Positions 28,597 to 37,464 of a stretch of DNA of 64,000 nt are shown here, piece after piece. The translations under genes and the position numbers were made by a program. Under the pieces are notes generated by a model. That model saw nothing but the letters and a program-made list of their open reading frames with translations, did not search any database and had not been told where the DNA came from. Within the stretch, counting starts at the first letter, position 1. Each line of letters begins with the position of its first letter. Origin of the DNA: Rufibacter sp. LB8 (GTDB taxonomy: Bacteria > Bacteroidota > Bacteroidia > Cytophagales > Hymenobacteraceae); contig NZ_JADALJ010000001.1 in the NCBI RefSeq assembly GCF_014876185.1, forward strand, positions 1,841,501 through 1,905,500, given 5' to 3'.

Positions 28597-29667
28597 ATGA
28601 GAGAAGAAAGCTTTGAATTCTTACAGACATATCTTAACAATGCCGCACCTACCGGGTTTGAAAGTCCGGGCCAGAAACTGTGGCTGGAGTACATAAAACC
28701 TTACATTGACGAATATTTCGTAGACACTTACGGCACCGTGGTGGGCGTGATCAACCCAGAGGCCGAGTACAAAGTGGTGATTGAGGCGCACGCCGATGAA
28801 ATTGCCTGGTTTGTGAACTACATTACGCCAGAAGGCTACATTTACGTGCGCCGCAACGGTGGCTCAGATGCGTTGATTGCCCCTTCCAAACGCGTGAACA
28901 TTCATACCAGAAAAGGCATGGTAAAAGCGGTGTTTGGCTGGCCGGCCATTCACGTGCGCAAAATAGAACAAGACAAAGCGCCAACCGTAGAGACCATCTT
29001 CCTGGACTGTGGCGCCACCAACCGCCAAGAGGTAGAAGACATGGGCATTCACGTGGGCTGCGTGGTCACTTTTGACGATGAGCTCTGGGTGATGAACGAG
29101 AAATATTATGTGGGCCGCGCGCTGGACAACCGCATAGGTGGTTTTATGATTGCCGAAGTAGCGCGCCTGCTGAAGGAAAACAACAAGAAACTTCCCTTCG
29201 GGCTGTACATTGTGAACGCGGTGCAGGAAGAGATTGGCCTGCGCGGCGCCGAAATGATTGCCCACCGCATTAAGCCCGACCTGGCCATCATCACTGACGT
29301 GACACATGACACCCAGGCACCCATGTATGAGAAAAAGACCAACGGCGACCTGCATTGCGGCAAAGGCCCGGTGTTAACCTACGGCCCGGCGGTGCAGAAC
29401 AACGTGCTGGACATGCTCATTGAAGTAGCCCAGAAACACGAGATCCCGTTCCAGCGCGCCGCCGCCACCCGCGCCACCGGCACAGACACAGATGCGTTCG
29501 CATATTCTTCTGAAGGTGTGGCCTCGGCGTTGATTTCCTTGCCGCTCAAATACATGCACACTACGGTAGAAACGGTGCACAAAGACGACGTGGAGAATAT
29601 CATCCAGCTCTACTACCAATTCCTGCTGCAACTGCAGAGCGGGCATGATTTCAGATACTTGAAATAG
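28597..29667 (+). CDS. M42-family aminopeptidase (glutamyl aminopeptidase-like)
   Basis: The 356-residue metallopeptidase shows the M42 pattern: APTGFESPGQ near residue 15, VIEAHADEIAWFVNYI (metal-binding His-x-Asp), RALDNRIGGFM, VQEEIGLRGAEM (catalytic and bridging Glu pair) and TDVTHDTQ. It forms large tetrahedral cytosolic aminopeptidases that trim peptides. It is preceded by a 108-nt gap and immediately followed by a palindromic element and a terminator. Confidence 0.92.
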   Translation: MREESFEFLQTYLNNAAPTGFESPGQKLWLEYIKPYIDEYFVDTYGTVVGVINPEAEYKVVIEAHADEIAWFVNYITPEGYIYVRRNGGSDALIAPSKRVNIHTRKGMVKAVFGWPAIHVRKIEQDKAPTVETIFLDCGATNRQEVEDMGIHVGCVVTFDDELWVMNEKYYVGRALDNRIGGFMIAEVARLLKENNKKLPFGLYIVNAVQEEIGLRGAEMIAHRIKPDLAIITDVTHDTQAPMYEKKTNGDLHCGKGPVLTYGPAVQNNVLDMLIEVAQKHEIPFQRAAATRATGTDTDAFAYSSEGVASALISLPLKYMHTTVETVHKDDVENIIQLYYQFLLQLQSGHDFRYLK

Positions 29668-29706
29668 CCGTTTTCGGGCTCATTTCAAGAAATGAGCCCG
29701 AAAACA
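29668..29706. repeat. Palindromic element, copy 18
   Basis: It begins at the first base after the M42 peptidase stop codon. Canonical arms with a TCAAGA centre. Confidence 0.92.
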
Positions 29707-29714
29707 GAAAAATA

Positions 29715-29750
29715 GAAAAGACCTGTAGACGCCTGTTTACAGGTCTTTTC
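29715..29750 (+). terminator. Terminator after the M42 peptidase gene
   Basis: GAAAAGACCTGTA (29715-29727) pairs with TACAGGTCTTTTC (29738-29750). It follows the palindromic element, so both structures would be in the 3' untranslated region. Confidence 0.8.
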
Positions 29751-29785
29751 GTTACCACGCATCCGCACAAAAGATTAATTACCCA

Positions 29786-30340
29786 ATGCAATTAGAAACC
29801 CCGCGCCTGTTGCTCAGAGAATTCATAGAGGAAGACTGGCATTTCACCAACCTGTTTGAGGCCAATGAGGCAGTGATGCGCTACCAGACCCAACCCGTGC
29901 GCGATGCCGAAGGCAGCCGGCAGTACGTGCTCCAATGCATGCGCGAAGCCCAGGAAGAGCCGCGCACCGTCTATGACCTGGCCGTGGTGCTCAAAACAAC
30001 GCAAATGGTCATTGGCCGGGTGGGCATGAAACTGGACGAGGACGGCGAGGAAGCCGCGCTGTGGTACGTGCTCAACCAAACCTACTGGGGCAAGGGTTAC
30101 GCCACCGAGGCCGCCCGCGCGCTCATGGGCTTCGGGTTTGAGCACCTGCACCTGCACCGCATCTGGGCCGACTGTGACCCGCGCAACGTGGGTTCTTACA
30201 AAGTGATGGAGAAGTTGGGCATGCGGCATGAGGCGCACTTCAGAGAGAACATCTTCATCAAAGGCGAATGGTGTGACTCACTGGTATACGCCCTGCTGTC
30301 CCGCGAGTGGCCCGTGCTTTCAGGTGAAAATTCCGAGTGA
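29786..30340 (+). CDS. GNAT N-acetyltransferase, RimJ/RimL type
   Basis: The 184-residue protein opens with LETPRLLLREFIEEDW, characteristic of RimJ/RimL-like acetyltransferases. It has the acetyl-CoA-binding YWGKGYATEAARALMGFGF segment, then LHRIWADCDPRNVGSYKVMEKLGM. Members acetylate N-terminal amines of ribosomal or other proteins, or antibiotics. The target is unknown and neighbours give no clue. Confidence 0.9.
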   Translation: MQLETPRLLLREFIEEDWHFTNLFEANEAVMRYQTQPVRDAEGSRQYVLQCMREAQEEPRTVYDLAVVLKTTQMVIGRVGMKLDEDGEEAALWYVLNQTYWGKGYATEAARALMGFGFEHLHLHRIWADCDPRNVGSYKVMEKLGMRHEAHFRENIFIKGEWCDSLVYALLSREWPVLSGENSE

Positions 30341-30457
30341 ACTTCTGGGTGAGGCCAAACAGTAAGGCTTTTCTGATTTGCCAAAAATTTGTATCTTGAT
30401 AAACCTTTTCTGCAGGGCCCGGGTTGAGGAGTTTTCAGAGACGAATTCAGAGCCATT

Positions 30458-30850
30458 ATGATTTTAGAAAACACCTTCGTCAAGTTAGATTATAACCCGG
30501 CCAAAGACCTGCTTTATGTAGATTGGCCAGATTATAACAACCTGGCATTGGCTGAATTCAATCACCTGCTGGAGAAAATTCTGGACGTGATTAAATTCTA
30601 TGACATCGGTTTTATGCTCATAGACGCCCGCACCACCGTAGATGCCATCAAAGAACTGGAATTCATAGATGCCGCCATTAAGTTTCTGGATGATTTGGGC
30701 CAGACCCGCATCAAGAAAGTGGCCCGGGTGGTGACCAACAGCTCGGTGCGCGAAGCCAGAATCAGGGAGCATGATGAGAGCGGCCAGCTTACCCTTAATT
30801 TCCAGTCGTTCACCAGCAAAGAGGTGGCCTTGCGCTGGCTGGAATCTTAG
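30458..30850 (+). CDS. STAS/SEC14-like (SpoIIAA-like) protein
   Basis: The 130-residue protein fits the small STAS-like fold: alternating strands and helices, LLYVDWPDYNNLALAEFNHLLEKIL, then FMLIDARTTVDAIKELE where a strand ends in a conserved Asp. No phosphoacceptor Ser of the classical anti-anti-sigma site is evident. Similar proteins are common in Hymenobacteraceae as hypothetical or STAS-containing proteins. It precedes the metal-receptor gene by 21 nt and may be co-transcribed with it. Confidence 0.65.
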   Translation: MILENTFVKLDYNPAKDLLYVDWPDYNNLALAEFNHLLEKILDVIKFYDIGFMLIDARTTVDAIKELEFIDAAIKFLDDLGQTRIKKVARVVTNSSVREARIREHDESGQLTLNFQSFTSKEVALRWLES

Positions 30851-30871
30851 CCTATTTCTAACCTTCCATAC

Positions 30872-31657
30872 GTGCTTTTCACCGACCAAATGCAGCGGCA
30901 AGTGTTGCTGCCCCACCCACCCCAGCGCATCATTTCCCTGGTGCCGTCCCAAACCGAACTCCTCTTCTCCCTGGGCCTTGGCGACCGGGTGGTGGGCGTC
31001 ACCAAATTCTGCATTCATCCCAAGGCGCAAACCAAGCAGGTCACTAAAATAGGCGGCACCAAAACGTTTCATCTGGAGGTCATTGACCAGCTGAAACCTG
31101 ATTTAATCATAGGCAACAAAGAAGAGAATTACCAGGAAGGCATTGAAGCCCTGGCCCAAAAATACCCCGTCTGGATGAGTGACATTTACACGCTGCCAGA
31201 TGCCTTAAACATGATCACTAGCCTGGGTCAGGTACTTTCTACAGAAAAAGCGGCCATCGCCTTGGCCAAAGATATTCAAGCAAAGTTTGGCGCGTTGCAG
31301 CCCCTTTTTCCAACCAAAAAAGCGGCCTATTTCATCTGGAAAAACCCCTACATTGCCGTGGGGAATACCAATTTCATTGACTACCTGCTGGGCCTCTGTG
31401 GTTTTGAGAACGTTTTCCAGTCAATGCCCAGATACCCAGAAATTACGCCACAGCAACTTGCTTCAGCAGAACCAGAAGTGATTTTGCTTTCATCTGAACC
31501 CTACCCGTTCCAGGAAAAACATGTAGCGGAGTTTCAGGCACTTTGCCCCCAAGCCCAGGTGCTGGTGGTGGATGGGGAGTTGTTCAGTTGGTACGGCAGC
31601 AGGTTGTTGCATTCAGCGCCTTATTTACAACAAGTGATAGCATCTGTCAAGGTGTAA
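30872..31657 (+). CDS. Helical-backbone metal receptor (BtuF-like binding protein)
   Basis: The 261-residue protein has the BtuF/TroA-like fold: PQRIISLVPSQTELLFSLGLGDRVVGVTKFC, GGTKTFHLEVIDQLKPDLIIGNKEENY and a C-terminal lobe with EVILLSSEPYPFQEKH. Such proteins bind cobalamin, haem or metal chelates for ABC importers. No signal peptide or lipobox is present, so it may be cytosolic or the real export signal may be absent. Start GTG 30872 or ATG 30890; no permease or ATPase is adjacent. Confidence 0.8.
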   Translation: MLFTDQMQRQVLLPHPPQRIISLVPSQTELLFSLGLGDRVVGVTKFCIHPKAQTKQVTKIGGTKTFHLEVIDQLKPDLIIGNKEENYQEGIEALAQKYPVWMSDIYTLPDALNMITSLGQVLSTEKAAIALAKDIQAKFGALQPLFPTKKAAYFIWKNPYIAVGNTNFIDYLLGLCGFENVFQSMPRYPEITPQQLASAEPEVILLSSEPYPFQEKHVAEFQALCPQAQVLVVDGELFSWYGSRLLHSAPYLQQVIASVKV

Positions 31658-31669
31658 AAACAGGAACAA

Positions 31670-31706
31670 AAAAAAGCCGCTCACCTAAATGGCAAGCGGC
31701 TTTTTA
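31670..31706. terminator. Bidirectional terminator
   Basis: AAAAAGCCGCT / AGCGGCTTTTT hairpin in the convergent gap between the metal-receptor gene and the DUF4142 gene. It has A- and T-runs on both sides. Confidence 0.88.
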
Positions 31707-31725
31707 TGCTATAAAATCTGGTGCC

Positions 31726-32268
31726 TTATTTCAACTTGGCTACCGCAGTTTTCAATTGTTGGGCTTCCTGCAAATGCTCTTTCAACACGGGCAAGATCTG
31801 GTCAATAAAGGCCTGGATTTCAGGATCCGTCAATTCTTTGTCGGCTTGTTCATACAGGGCAACGGCTTCTTCATGGGCTGCCACCTGTACATCAGCGAAA
31901 GACTTGTCAAACTCATCGCCTTTTTTCACTTCCAGGCTGTCTACTAATACTTTCTTCTCTGATTCCATGACATTGGGAAGCTTCACGTTTTTGCGTTTGG
32001 CTATGTTCTCAATGGCGGGGCTGGTTCTGGAATGCACGTGGTATAACTGCTGCCCATAAGCGGCAACTTTCTGCTCTTTGCCCTGGTCACCGGCTAACAT
32101 TCCGGTCATCATCCCGAACATATCATTGGAGGCAGCCTTCTGCAGGAATTTCTCTACTTTCACCTTCTCAGAGGCCGTCTCTTCAGACGCTTTGTTATTA
32201 CAAGAAACCAAGGAAGCGCTGCTCAGGAAAAGGGCACTGGCGACAATCCATATTTTGGACTTTTTCAT
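31726..32268 (-). CDS. DUF4142 lipoprotein
   Basis: The 180-residue protein begins with a lipoprotein signal ending at the lipobox LVSC (MKKSKIWIVASALFLSSASLVSC), so it is probably lipid-anchored. The rest is mostly helical and shows the DUF4142 pattern: a KVEKFLQKAASNDMFGMM helix, KVAAYGQQLYHVHSRTSPA, and the FDKSFADVQVAAHEEAVALYEQA helix with conserved His. The family has a ferritin-like helical fold and no defined function. Confidence 0.85.
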   Translation of the reverse strand: MKKSKIWIVASALFLSSASLVSCNNKASEETASEKVKVEKFLQKAASNDMFGMMTGMLAGDQGKEQKVAAYGQQLYHVHSRTSPAIENIAKRKNVKLPNVMESEKKVLVDSLEVKKGDEFDKSFADVQVAAHEEAVALYEQADKELTDPEIQAFIDQILPVLKEHLQEAQQLKTAVAKLK

Positions 32269-32546
32269 AGTTGTAGGTTTTGGCTCGTTAAAATATTTCC
32301 TAAGAAATCATTTAACGCTATAACTCGCCTTTTGTTGGAAAAGTTCATAATAACCATGCATTTCGCCTCACTTCTCTTACCAAAAGACAAACAAGCATTA
32401 ATCTAAGGCGAAATAAAATACACTCACAAACTATACAAAATCAAGCAGTTACAAATCAACTCTGTTAGAACATTCCCGATACTCACTCCCTGTCTCTACG
32501 GCTACTTAATTATACCAGCATTTTCAATTTAACTAGCTCCCAACAT
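32269..32546. other. AT-rich intergenic region
   Basis: About 280 nt upstream of the DUF4142 gene. No gene, -7 box or repeat could be recognised. Confidence 0.4.
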
Positions 32547-32594
32547 AAAAAAAGGCACTGGCCAGAGACATGATTTCTCTGCGGCCAGTGCCTT
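32547..32594 (-). terminator. aroA-aroB operon terminator
   Basis: On the minus strand a 12-bp stem (AAGGCACTGGCC / GGCCAGTGCCTT) ends in a T-run (32552-32547). It lies downstream of aroA, past the palindromic element. Confidence 0.85.
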
Positions 32595-32603
32595 CTACCA
32601 AAT

Positions 32604-32645
32604 TCCGTTTTCGGGCTCGTTTCTGAAAATGAGCCCGAAAACGGA
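32604..32645. repeat. Palindromic element, copy 19
   Basis: TCCG/CGGA-ended copy with one change (CTCGTTTC). It sits 15 nt beyond the aroA stop codon, between it and the terminator. Confidence 0.93.
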
Positions 32646-32660
32646 GGTACTATGTTAGAT

Positions 32661-33893
32661 TTACATTATTGTAAAACCAGCTTTCTCCAGTTCAACCCAA
32701 TACCGTGGGTACGACTTCCGGACGACGCGGGGTTCTTCTATGAGTACCGGCTGCTTTAACCCCAACGGTGCGAAGGCCATGGCCATGCGGTGGTCTTCAT
32801 AGGTGTGTACTTGGGGTTCGTTTTTGGGCTCTGTTTTCAGAATGAGGGCAAAAACGTCTGGCTCAGTTTCTACCAGTTCGGAACCGAATTTTTGCACCTC
32901 AGCCTGCAGGGCGGCAATGCGGTCGGTTTCTTTGATTCTGAGGCTTTCCAGCCCGGTCATTTCAAAGGGCACGCGCAGGCTGGCACCCAAGGCCACCACA
33001 GTCTGGGCCAGGTCTGGGCAAGCCGAAAAATCTATTCTGTCTATCTTGTCTTGCAGCGGTTGTTTGGTCAGGCGCACGCCGGTGTCAGAAAATTCGGTCT
33101 TCACGCCAAACGGGGCCATGAGCGTGGGCAATACGCTGTCGCCTTGTAAAGAGGTGGACCGAAGGCCGGGCAGGAAAACATCGGCTTCCTGGGCCAGGGC
33201 CACCATGCTGTACCAGTAACTGGCCGCCGACCAATCTGACTCCACAGTAAATTCCCGCGGTTGGTATTGCTGCGGTGGCACTGAGATGAGGTTGCCTTCA
33301 AACGTGGCCTGCACGCCAAAATGCGCCATTTGCGCGAGCGTCATTCTAATGTAAGGCTCTGAACTAATTTTTCCCTCCAGCGTCAATTGCAGCCCTTGCG
33401 GCAACAGCGGCCCAATCATAAGCAACGCCGAAATATACTGGCTGCTGATATCTGACCTGATGGAAAGTTGGTTGGTGCCCGTTCCGGTGAACCCGTTCAT
33501 TTGCAGCGGCGGGTAGCCTTCCTGGCCCAGATAATCAATGTCGGCACCCAAGGTCCGGAGGGCATCTACCAGCACACCAATGGGCCGTTGGCACATACGG
33601 GGCGTGCCGGTGAGTTTGAGTTTCTGGCTGGTGGCGGCGTAATAGGCAGTCAAAAAACGCATGACGGTGCCGGCATCTTCGGCGCTTACCTCTGGCCCGG
33701 CAGGGCTGGAAAGCAAGCGGTTCAACAGTTGAGTATCATTAGCGTCTGAGAGGTTGTGAATGGGGAAATTGTGGCCAGACAAAGCCCTGATGATCAACGC
33801 GCGGTTGGCTTCACTTTTAGAGGCGGGCAATTGAAACGTTCCGCGCAACACACCGGTGGGGTGTGACACGCGCACGGCAGCAGCAGATATCAT
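32661..33893 (-). CDS. aroA: 3-phosphoshikimate 1-carboxyvinyltransferase
   Basis: The 410-residue EPSP synthase makes 5-enolpyruvylshikimate-3-phosphate from shikimate-3-phosphate and PEP. Visible are GTFQLPASKSEANRALIIRAL at the start, DAGTVMRFLTAYYA, the RPIGVLVDALRTLGADI region, a SSQYISALLM segment, RIKETDRIAAL and TYEDHRMAMAFA. It overlaps aroB by 4 nt (ATGA). Just before the DHRMAM motif, residues about 346-358 (FALILKTEPKNE) are encoded by a decayed palindromic element, so this surface loop may differ from relatives. Confidence 0.95.
   Translation of the reverse strand: MISAAAVRVSHPTGVLRGTFQLPASKSEANRALIIRALSGHNFPIHNLSDANDTQLLNRLLSSPAGPEVSAEDAGTVMRFLTAYYAATSQKLKLTGTPRMCQRPIGVLVDALRTLGADIDYLGQEGYPPLQMNGFTGTGTNQLSIRSDISSQYISALLMIGPLLPQGLQLTLEGKISSEPYIRMTLAQMAHFGVQATFEGNLISVPPQQYQPREFTVESDWSAASYWYSMVALAQEADVFLPGLRSTSLQGDSVLPTLMAPFGVKTEFSDTGVRLTKQPLQDKIDRIDFSACPDLAQTVVALGASLRVPFEMTGLESLRIKETDRIAALQAEVQKFGSELVETEPDVFALILKTEPKNEPQVHTYEDHRMAMAFAPLGLKQPVLIEEPRVVRKSYPRYWVELEKAGFTIM
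32819..32856. repeat. Palindromic element, copy 20, inside aroA
   Basis: CGTTTTTGGGCTC on the left and GAGGGCAAAAACG on the right, partly decayed. It is wholly within the aroA reading frame and in phase. Confidence 0.7.
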
Positions 33894-34930
33894 AAGGTTT
33901 GGTAATAACGCAAGGCACTTTGGGCCTCGCTCAGGGTGATGGGTTGGTCATATACGGCTTCGCCGATTTTCTGAAGCAGCGTGCAGTTAATGGTGGCGCC
34001 GCTGTTCTTTTTATCGTGCAGGCAGCGTTCACTTATCTGAGTGATGTCTGTTTCTGGCAAGCTCACTTTTTCATAGATAGAGAAAATAAAGGACTCCAGC
34101 TGCTCCAACTCCTCTATAGGCAACATGCCGCGCTGCACAGATAACCAGGCTTCGCAGACCATGCCCACGGCAATGGCTTCGCCGTGCAACAGCATTTGGC
34201 CGGGTTTCTCCAGAAAATAACTTTCCACGGCGTGGCCCAACGTATGCCCGAAGTTGAGGATTTTGCGCAGCCCATTTTCCAGCGGATCTGCCGTGACCAC
34301 TTTTGACTTAATATTTATGGAATGTTCAATCAACGCAGTCCAGTCCTCGGTGAAGAGCCCCACGTAGCGCTGCTCCCGGAACATGGCGGCGTCCATAATC
34401 AGCCAATGCTTTATCATTTCGGCGTAGCCTGATTTTATTTGCCGCTGGTCTACCGTCTGCAGAAATTGGGGGTTCACCCAAACCGCCACTGGTTCCTGAA
34501 AAACCCCGAGGTGGTTCTTGAAGCCCATAAAATCCACGCCCGTTTTGCCACCCACGCTGGCATCTACTTGCGCCAGCAAAGTGGTGGGCACGTTGAGGAA
34601 CCGAATGCCGCGCTTGTACAGACTGGCGCAGAAACCGCCTAAATCAGTGAGCACGCCGCCGCCCAGATTCACCACCAAAGCCCAGCGGTCCAGACCCAGT
34701 TCGGTGAGTTGGCGCCAAACGTGTTCACAGGTGGCCAGGGTTTTGTTTTCTTCGCCGCTCTGGATTTGGATGACGTGGTGCCCAACTGGCAAGATGGCTT
34801 TTACCAATGGGTAGCAATGCCGCTGCGTGTTTTCATCTACCAGTACTACCACTTTTTTGAAGGCACGGTTGTCCAGCAGCGCTTTCAACTGCGCTTCGGA
34901 ATCTTTGCCTATGAAAATTTCTTCGGTCAA
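33890..34930 (-). CDS. aroB: 3-dehydroquinate synthase
   Basis: The 346-residue protein converts DAHP to 3-dehydroquinate, using NAD and a metal. Visible are VVLVDENTQRHCYPL, the GGVLTDLGGFCASLYKRGI nucleotide and phosphate site, PTTLLAQVDASVGGKTGVDF, and FGHTLGHAVE and LLHGEAIAVGM with the metal-binding His. I chose TTG 34930: the frame is open to TTG 35023, but that would add 31 residues encoded by a palindromic repeat, and 346 is the usual family length. No ATG or GTG exists between. It is translationally coupled to aroA. Confidence 0.93.
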   Translation of the reverse strand: MTEEIFIGKDSEAQLKALLDNRAFKKVVVLVDENTQRHCYPLVKAILPVGHHVIQIQSGEENKTLATCEHVWRQLTELGLDRWALVVNLGGGVLTDLGGFCASLYKRGIRFLNVPTTLLAQVDASVGGKTGVDFMGFKNHLGVFQEPVAVWVNPQFLQTVDQRQIKSGYAEMIKHWLIMDAAMFREQRYVGLFTEDWTALIEHSINIKSKVVTADPLENGLRKILNFGHTLGHAVESYFLEKPGQMLLHGEAIAVGMVCEAWLSVQRGMLPIEELEQLESFIFSIYEKVSLPETDITQISERCLHDKKNSGATINCTLLQKIGEAVYDQPITLSEAQSALRYYQTL

Positions 34931-34935
34931 ACTAT

Positions 34936-34985
34936 TCTGGGGTTTCGTTTTTGGCTCCGCTTTCAGAAATGAGCCCGAAAACAGG
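34936..34985. repeat. Palindromic element, copy 21, at the aroB 5' end
   Basis: On the minus strand CCTGTTTTCGGGCTCATTTC pairs with the decayed GCGGAGCCAAAAACG. It ends 5 nt before the proposed TTG start of aroB. Confidence 0.82.
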
Positions 34986-35029
34986 TTTTGCTTGCAAAGA
35001 AGGGAATGTATAAGGGAGTTCAAAAGAAA

Positions 35030-35347
35030 AACCTTAGAAAATCATTGGCTAGCACGGTGAAAGATGTAATACACGAGGCTTCAAAGCGGCATGAAGGTAT
35101 CTCAACAATCCCTTACCAATTTGACTTCCACCCTTAGGCATTCTACAATTCATACCTGAAAACTTGCACACATGCGGCGTTGGCGTTGCTGGAAAGTAAT
35201 CACATCATGGTCCCGGGTACAAATTCTAAAATCGATATAAAATTTAATTCCACGGGCAGTTGATTTAAAACTCCAAACCGTTTCTTACCTTTAAAGAACA
35301 CTGTTAACCAAGTACTTGGAAATAGTTTTTATCTTCAGCCTAACTCC
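35030..35347. other. Intergenic region aroB-GH5
   Basis: About 320 nt in a divergent gap. TACCTTTA at 35288 is a weak -7-like box for the GH5 gene. Nothing else was recognised. Confidence 0.35.
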
Positions 35348-37330
35348 ATGGTCAGCCATAAAAATACTTCTGCCCTATTAGCCTTCCGAATTCTGATCAT
35401 GGGCTTGCTGCTATTTCTCACGGTCACTCCGCTGCTACAGGCGCAGGAAGCGCCGTTTAAAAAAGGCGTTAACGTAACCAATTGGTTTCAGGCCAACAGT
35501 GCGCGCGAAGTGCAGTTCACCAAGTACACCCGGCAAGATTTTGTTCAGATCAAAAGCCTGGGCGCAGACGTGATTCGGTTGCCAATCAATCTGCACGCCA
35601 TGACTCAGGGCGCACCCAACTATACCATAGACCCGCTGCTTTTTACTTTTCTGGACCAAGCCATTACCTGGGCCGAGGAGCTGAACCTACACCTTATCTT
35701 GGACAACCATTCTTTTAACCCCATTGCCAATACACAGCCCGAAGTAGAAATTATTTTAGCCAACGTCTGGCCGCAGCTGGCGCGCCGCTACAAAAACAGG
35801 TCAGACAAATTGTATTACGAAATTTTGAACGAGCCCCACGGCATTGCAGATGAACTTTGGAACGGCATACAGGGCCGCATCATTCAGGTCATCAGGGCCG
35901 AAGACACCAAGCATACCATTATTGTGGGCGCCAGCAACTTCAACAGTTACCAGAACCTGGCGCAGATGCCCGTGTACCCAGACAACAAGTTAATCTATAC
36001 TTTCCACTTTTATGATCCTTTCCTTTTCACGCACCAGGGCGCCAGTTGGGTAGAGCCTTCGTTGGTGCCCTTGGCCAACATGCCGTTTCCGTACCGGGCG
36101 CAGGACATGCCCGCGTTGCCCAGCAGTTTAAGAGGCACCTGGCTGGAAGGCGCCTACAATAACTATGGAAACGAAGGCACCGTGGCCCGGGTAAAGCAGT
36201 TGATTGACATTGCCGCCAATTTTAAGCAAACCCGCCAGGTGCCGGTTTTCTGCGGAGAGTTTGGCGTTTACATGAAAAACAGCCGGCCGCAGGACCGCGT
36301 CTTTTGGCACGAGACCGTACGCCGTTACCTGGAGGAAAAAGGAATTGCTTGGACCACCTGGGACTATCACCATGAATTCGGGCTGTTTACGCAAGGCGGC
36401 TCAGATTTATTTGACCATGATTTGAATGTGCCGTTGCTGCAGGCGTTGGGTTTTACAGTGCCACCCCAAACGCCTTATCAGAAATCGCCTAAACAAGTAG
36501 GCTTTGGGCTGTACTCAGATTATTTGGGAAAAGACATTTTAAACGCCAGTTACGGCGGGCAACTGAATTTTTACGCTGATCAAAAACCCAACAACGGCCA
36601 TTTCAGTTTAAGCTGGGCGAACGCTGACCAATACAGCAGCATCGGGTTTGATTTCAGGCCAGAGGTGGATCTTTCTGTTTTACGGCAGAATAACTATGCG
36701 CTTGATTTCCTCTTCAGGGCCACCGGACCGGCCACCCGCCTGGACCTGCGTTTTCTGGACACCAAAACCGCTGACCCAAATGACCATCCGTGGCGGTCTG
36801 TCTTTACCTTAACAGAGCAGCTTGCGCCTTTTGACGGCCGGTGGCACCACATCCGGATTCCGTTGACCAGCTTTCAGGAACAGGGCTCCTGGGATAACAA
36901 TGCCTGGCATACCCCGCGCGGCGCCTTTGACTGGACCAATATTGACAAGATGGAAATAACCGCTGAGCACGGCCCCCTGGGCACCACCCAGTTCTGGTTT
37001 GACAATGTGTACATCTCTAACCAAGACACGGCCAAAATCTATGACACTTCGGTGTATACAGGCCCGCTTTCCAGCTTGCAGGAACAAAATGCTTCCCCAG
37101 ACCTAATCCTCTATCCTAACCCGGCCTCCACTATTTTAAAAATTGAAGCAACCAAACCAGAACCACTTACTTTGGAGTTAATGGATACCTTAGGCAAGAC
37201 CTGGGCCCAAAGACAATTCCAGGGGAAAGCACAAATCAATACCGCCATTTTGCCCAATGGCGTTTATTTCTTGAAAGTCACCAGCCCTACTGGGAGATCA
37301 AGTACGCATAAAATTCTTGTGCAGCATTGA
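35348..37330 (+). CDS. Secreted GH5-family glycoside hydrolase with T9SS sorting domain
   Basis: The 660-residue enzyme has a signal peptide (cleavage about residue 32), a GH5 catalytic domain (about 37-370) and a beta-rich carbohydrate-binding-like domain (about 385-560). A T9SS type A sorting domain ends it (about 585-660: LILYPNPASTILKI, PNGVYFLKV, KILVQH). The proton donor is Glu162 in EILNEPHG and the nucleophile Glu304 in FCGEFGVY. GH5 enzymes of this type cleave beta-glucans or mannans; the substrate is not fixed by sequence alone. It is exported through the outer membrane. Confidence 0.93.
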   Translation: MVSHKNTSALLAFRILIMGLLLFLTVTPLLQAQEAPFKKGVNVTNWFQANSAREVQFTKYTRQDFVQIKSLGADVIRLPINLHAMTQGAPNYTIDPLLFTFLDQAITWAEELNLHLILDNHSFNPIANTQPEVEIILANVWPQLARRYKNRSDKLYYEILNEPHGIADELWNGIQGRIIQVIRAEDTKHTIIVGASNFNSYQNLAQMPVYPDNKLIYTFHFYDPFLFTHQGASWVEPSLVPLANMPFPYRAQDMPALPSSLRGTWLEGAYNNYGNEGTVARVKQLIDIAANFKQTRQVPVFCGEFGVYMKNSRPQDRVFWHETVRRYLEEKGIAWTTWDYHHEFGLFTQGGSDLFDHDLNVPLLQALGFTVPPQTPYQKSPKQVGFGLYSDYLGKDILNASYGGQLNFYADQKPNNGHFSLSWANADQYSSIGFDFRPEVDLSVLRQNNYALDFLFRATGPATRLDLRFLDTKTADPNDHPWRSVFTLTEQLAPFDGRWHHIRIPLTSFQEQGSWDNNAWHTPRGAFDWTNIDKMEITAEHGPLGTTQFWFDNVYISNQDTAKIYDTSVYTGPLSSLQEQNASPDLILYPNPASTILKIEATKPEPLTLELMDTLGKTWAQRQFQGKAQINTAILPNGVYFLKVTSPTGRSSTHKILVQH

Positions 37331-37363
37331 AGTAGGAAACCTTACTTCTACCTGCCCGCAGCT

Positions 37364-37413
37364 AATTTCCGTTTTAGGGCTCGTTTCTGAAAATGAGCCC
37401 TAAAACGGAAATT
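37364..37413. repeat. Palindromic element, copy 22
   Basis: Carries TTTTAGGGCTC on one arm and GAGCCCTAAAAC on the other, a perfectly compensated C-to-A change. Arms extend to AATTTCCG and CGGAAATT. It lies in the convergent gap between GH5 and DAHP synthase. Confidence 0.95.
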
Positions 37414-37464
37414 CCTGGGTGGATTTTCTACTCCTTCTACGCTTATTCTGAGTTATAACGCCAC

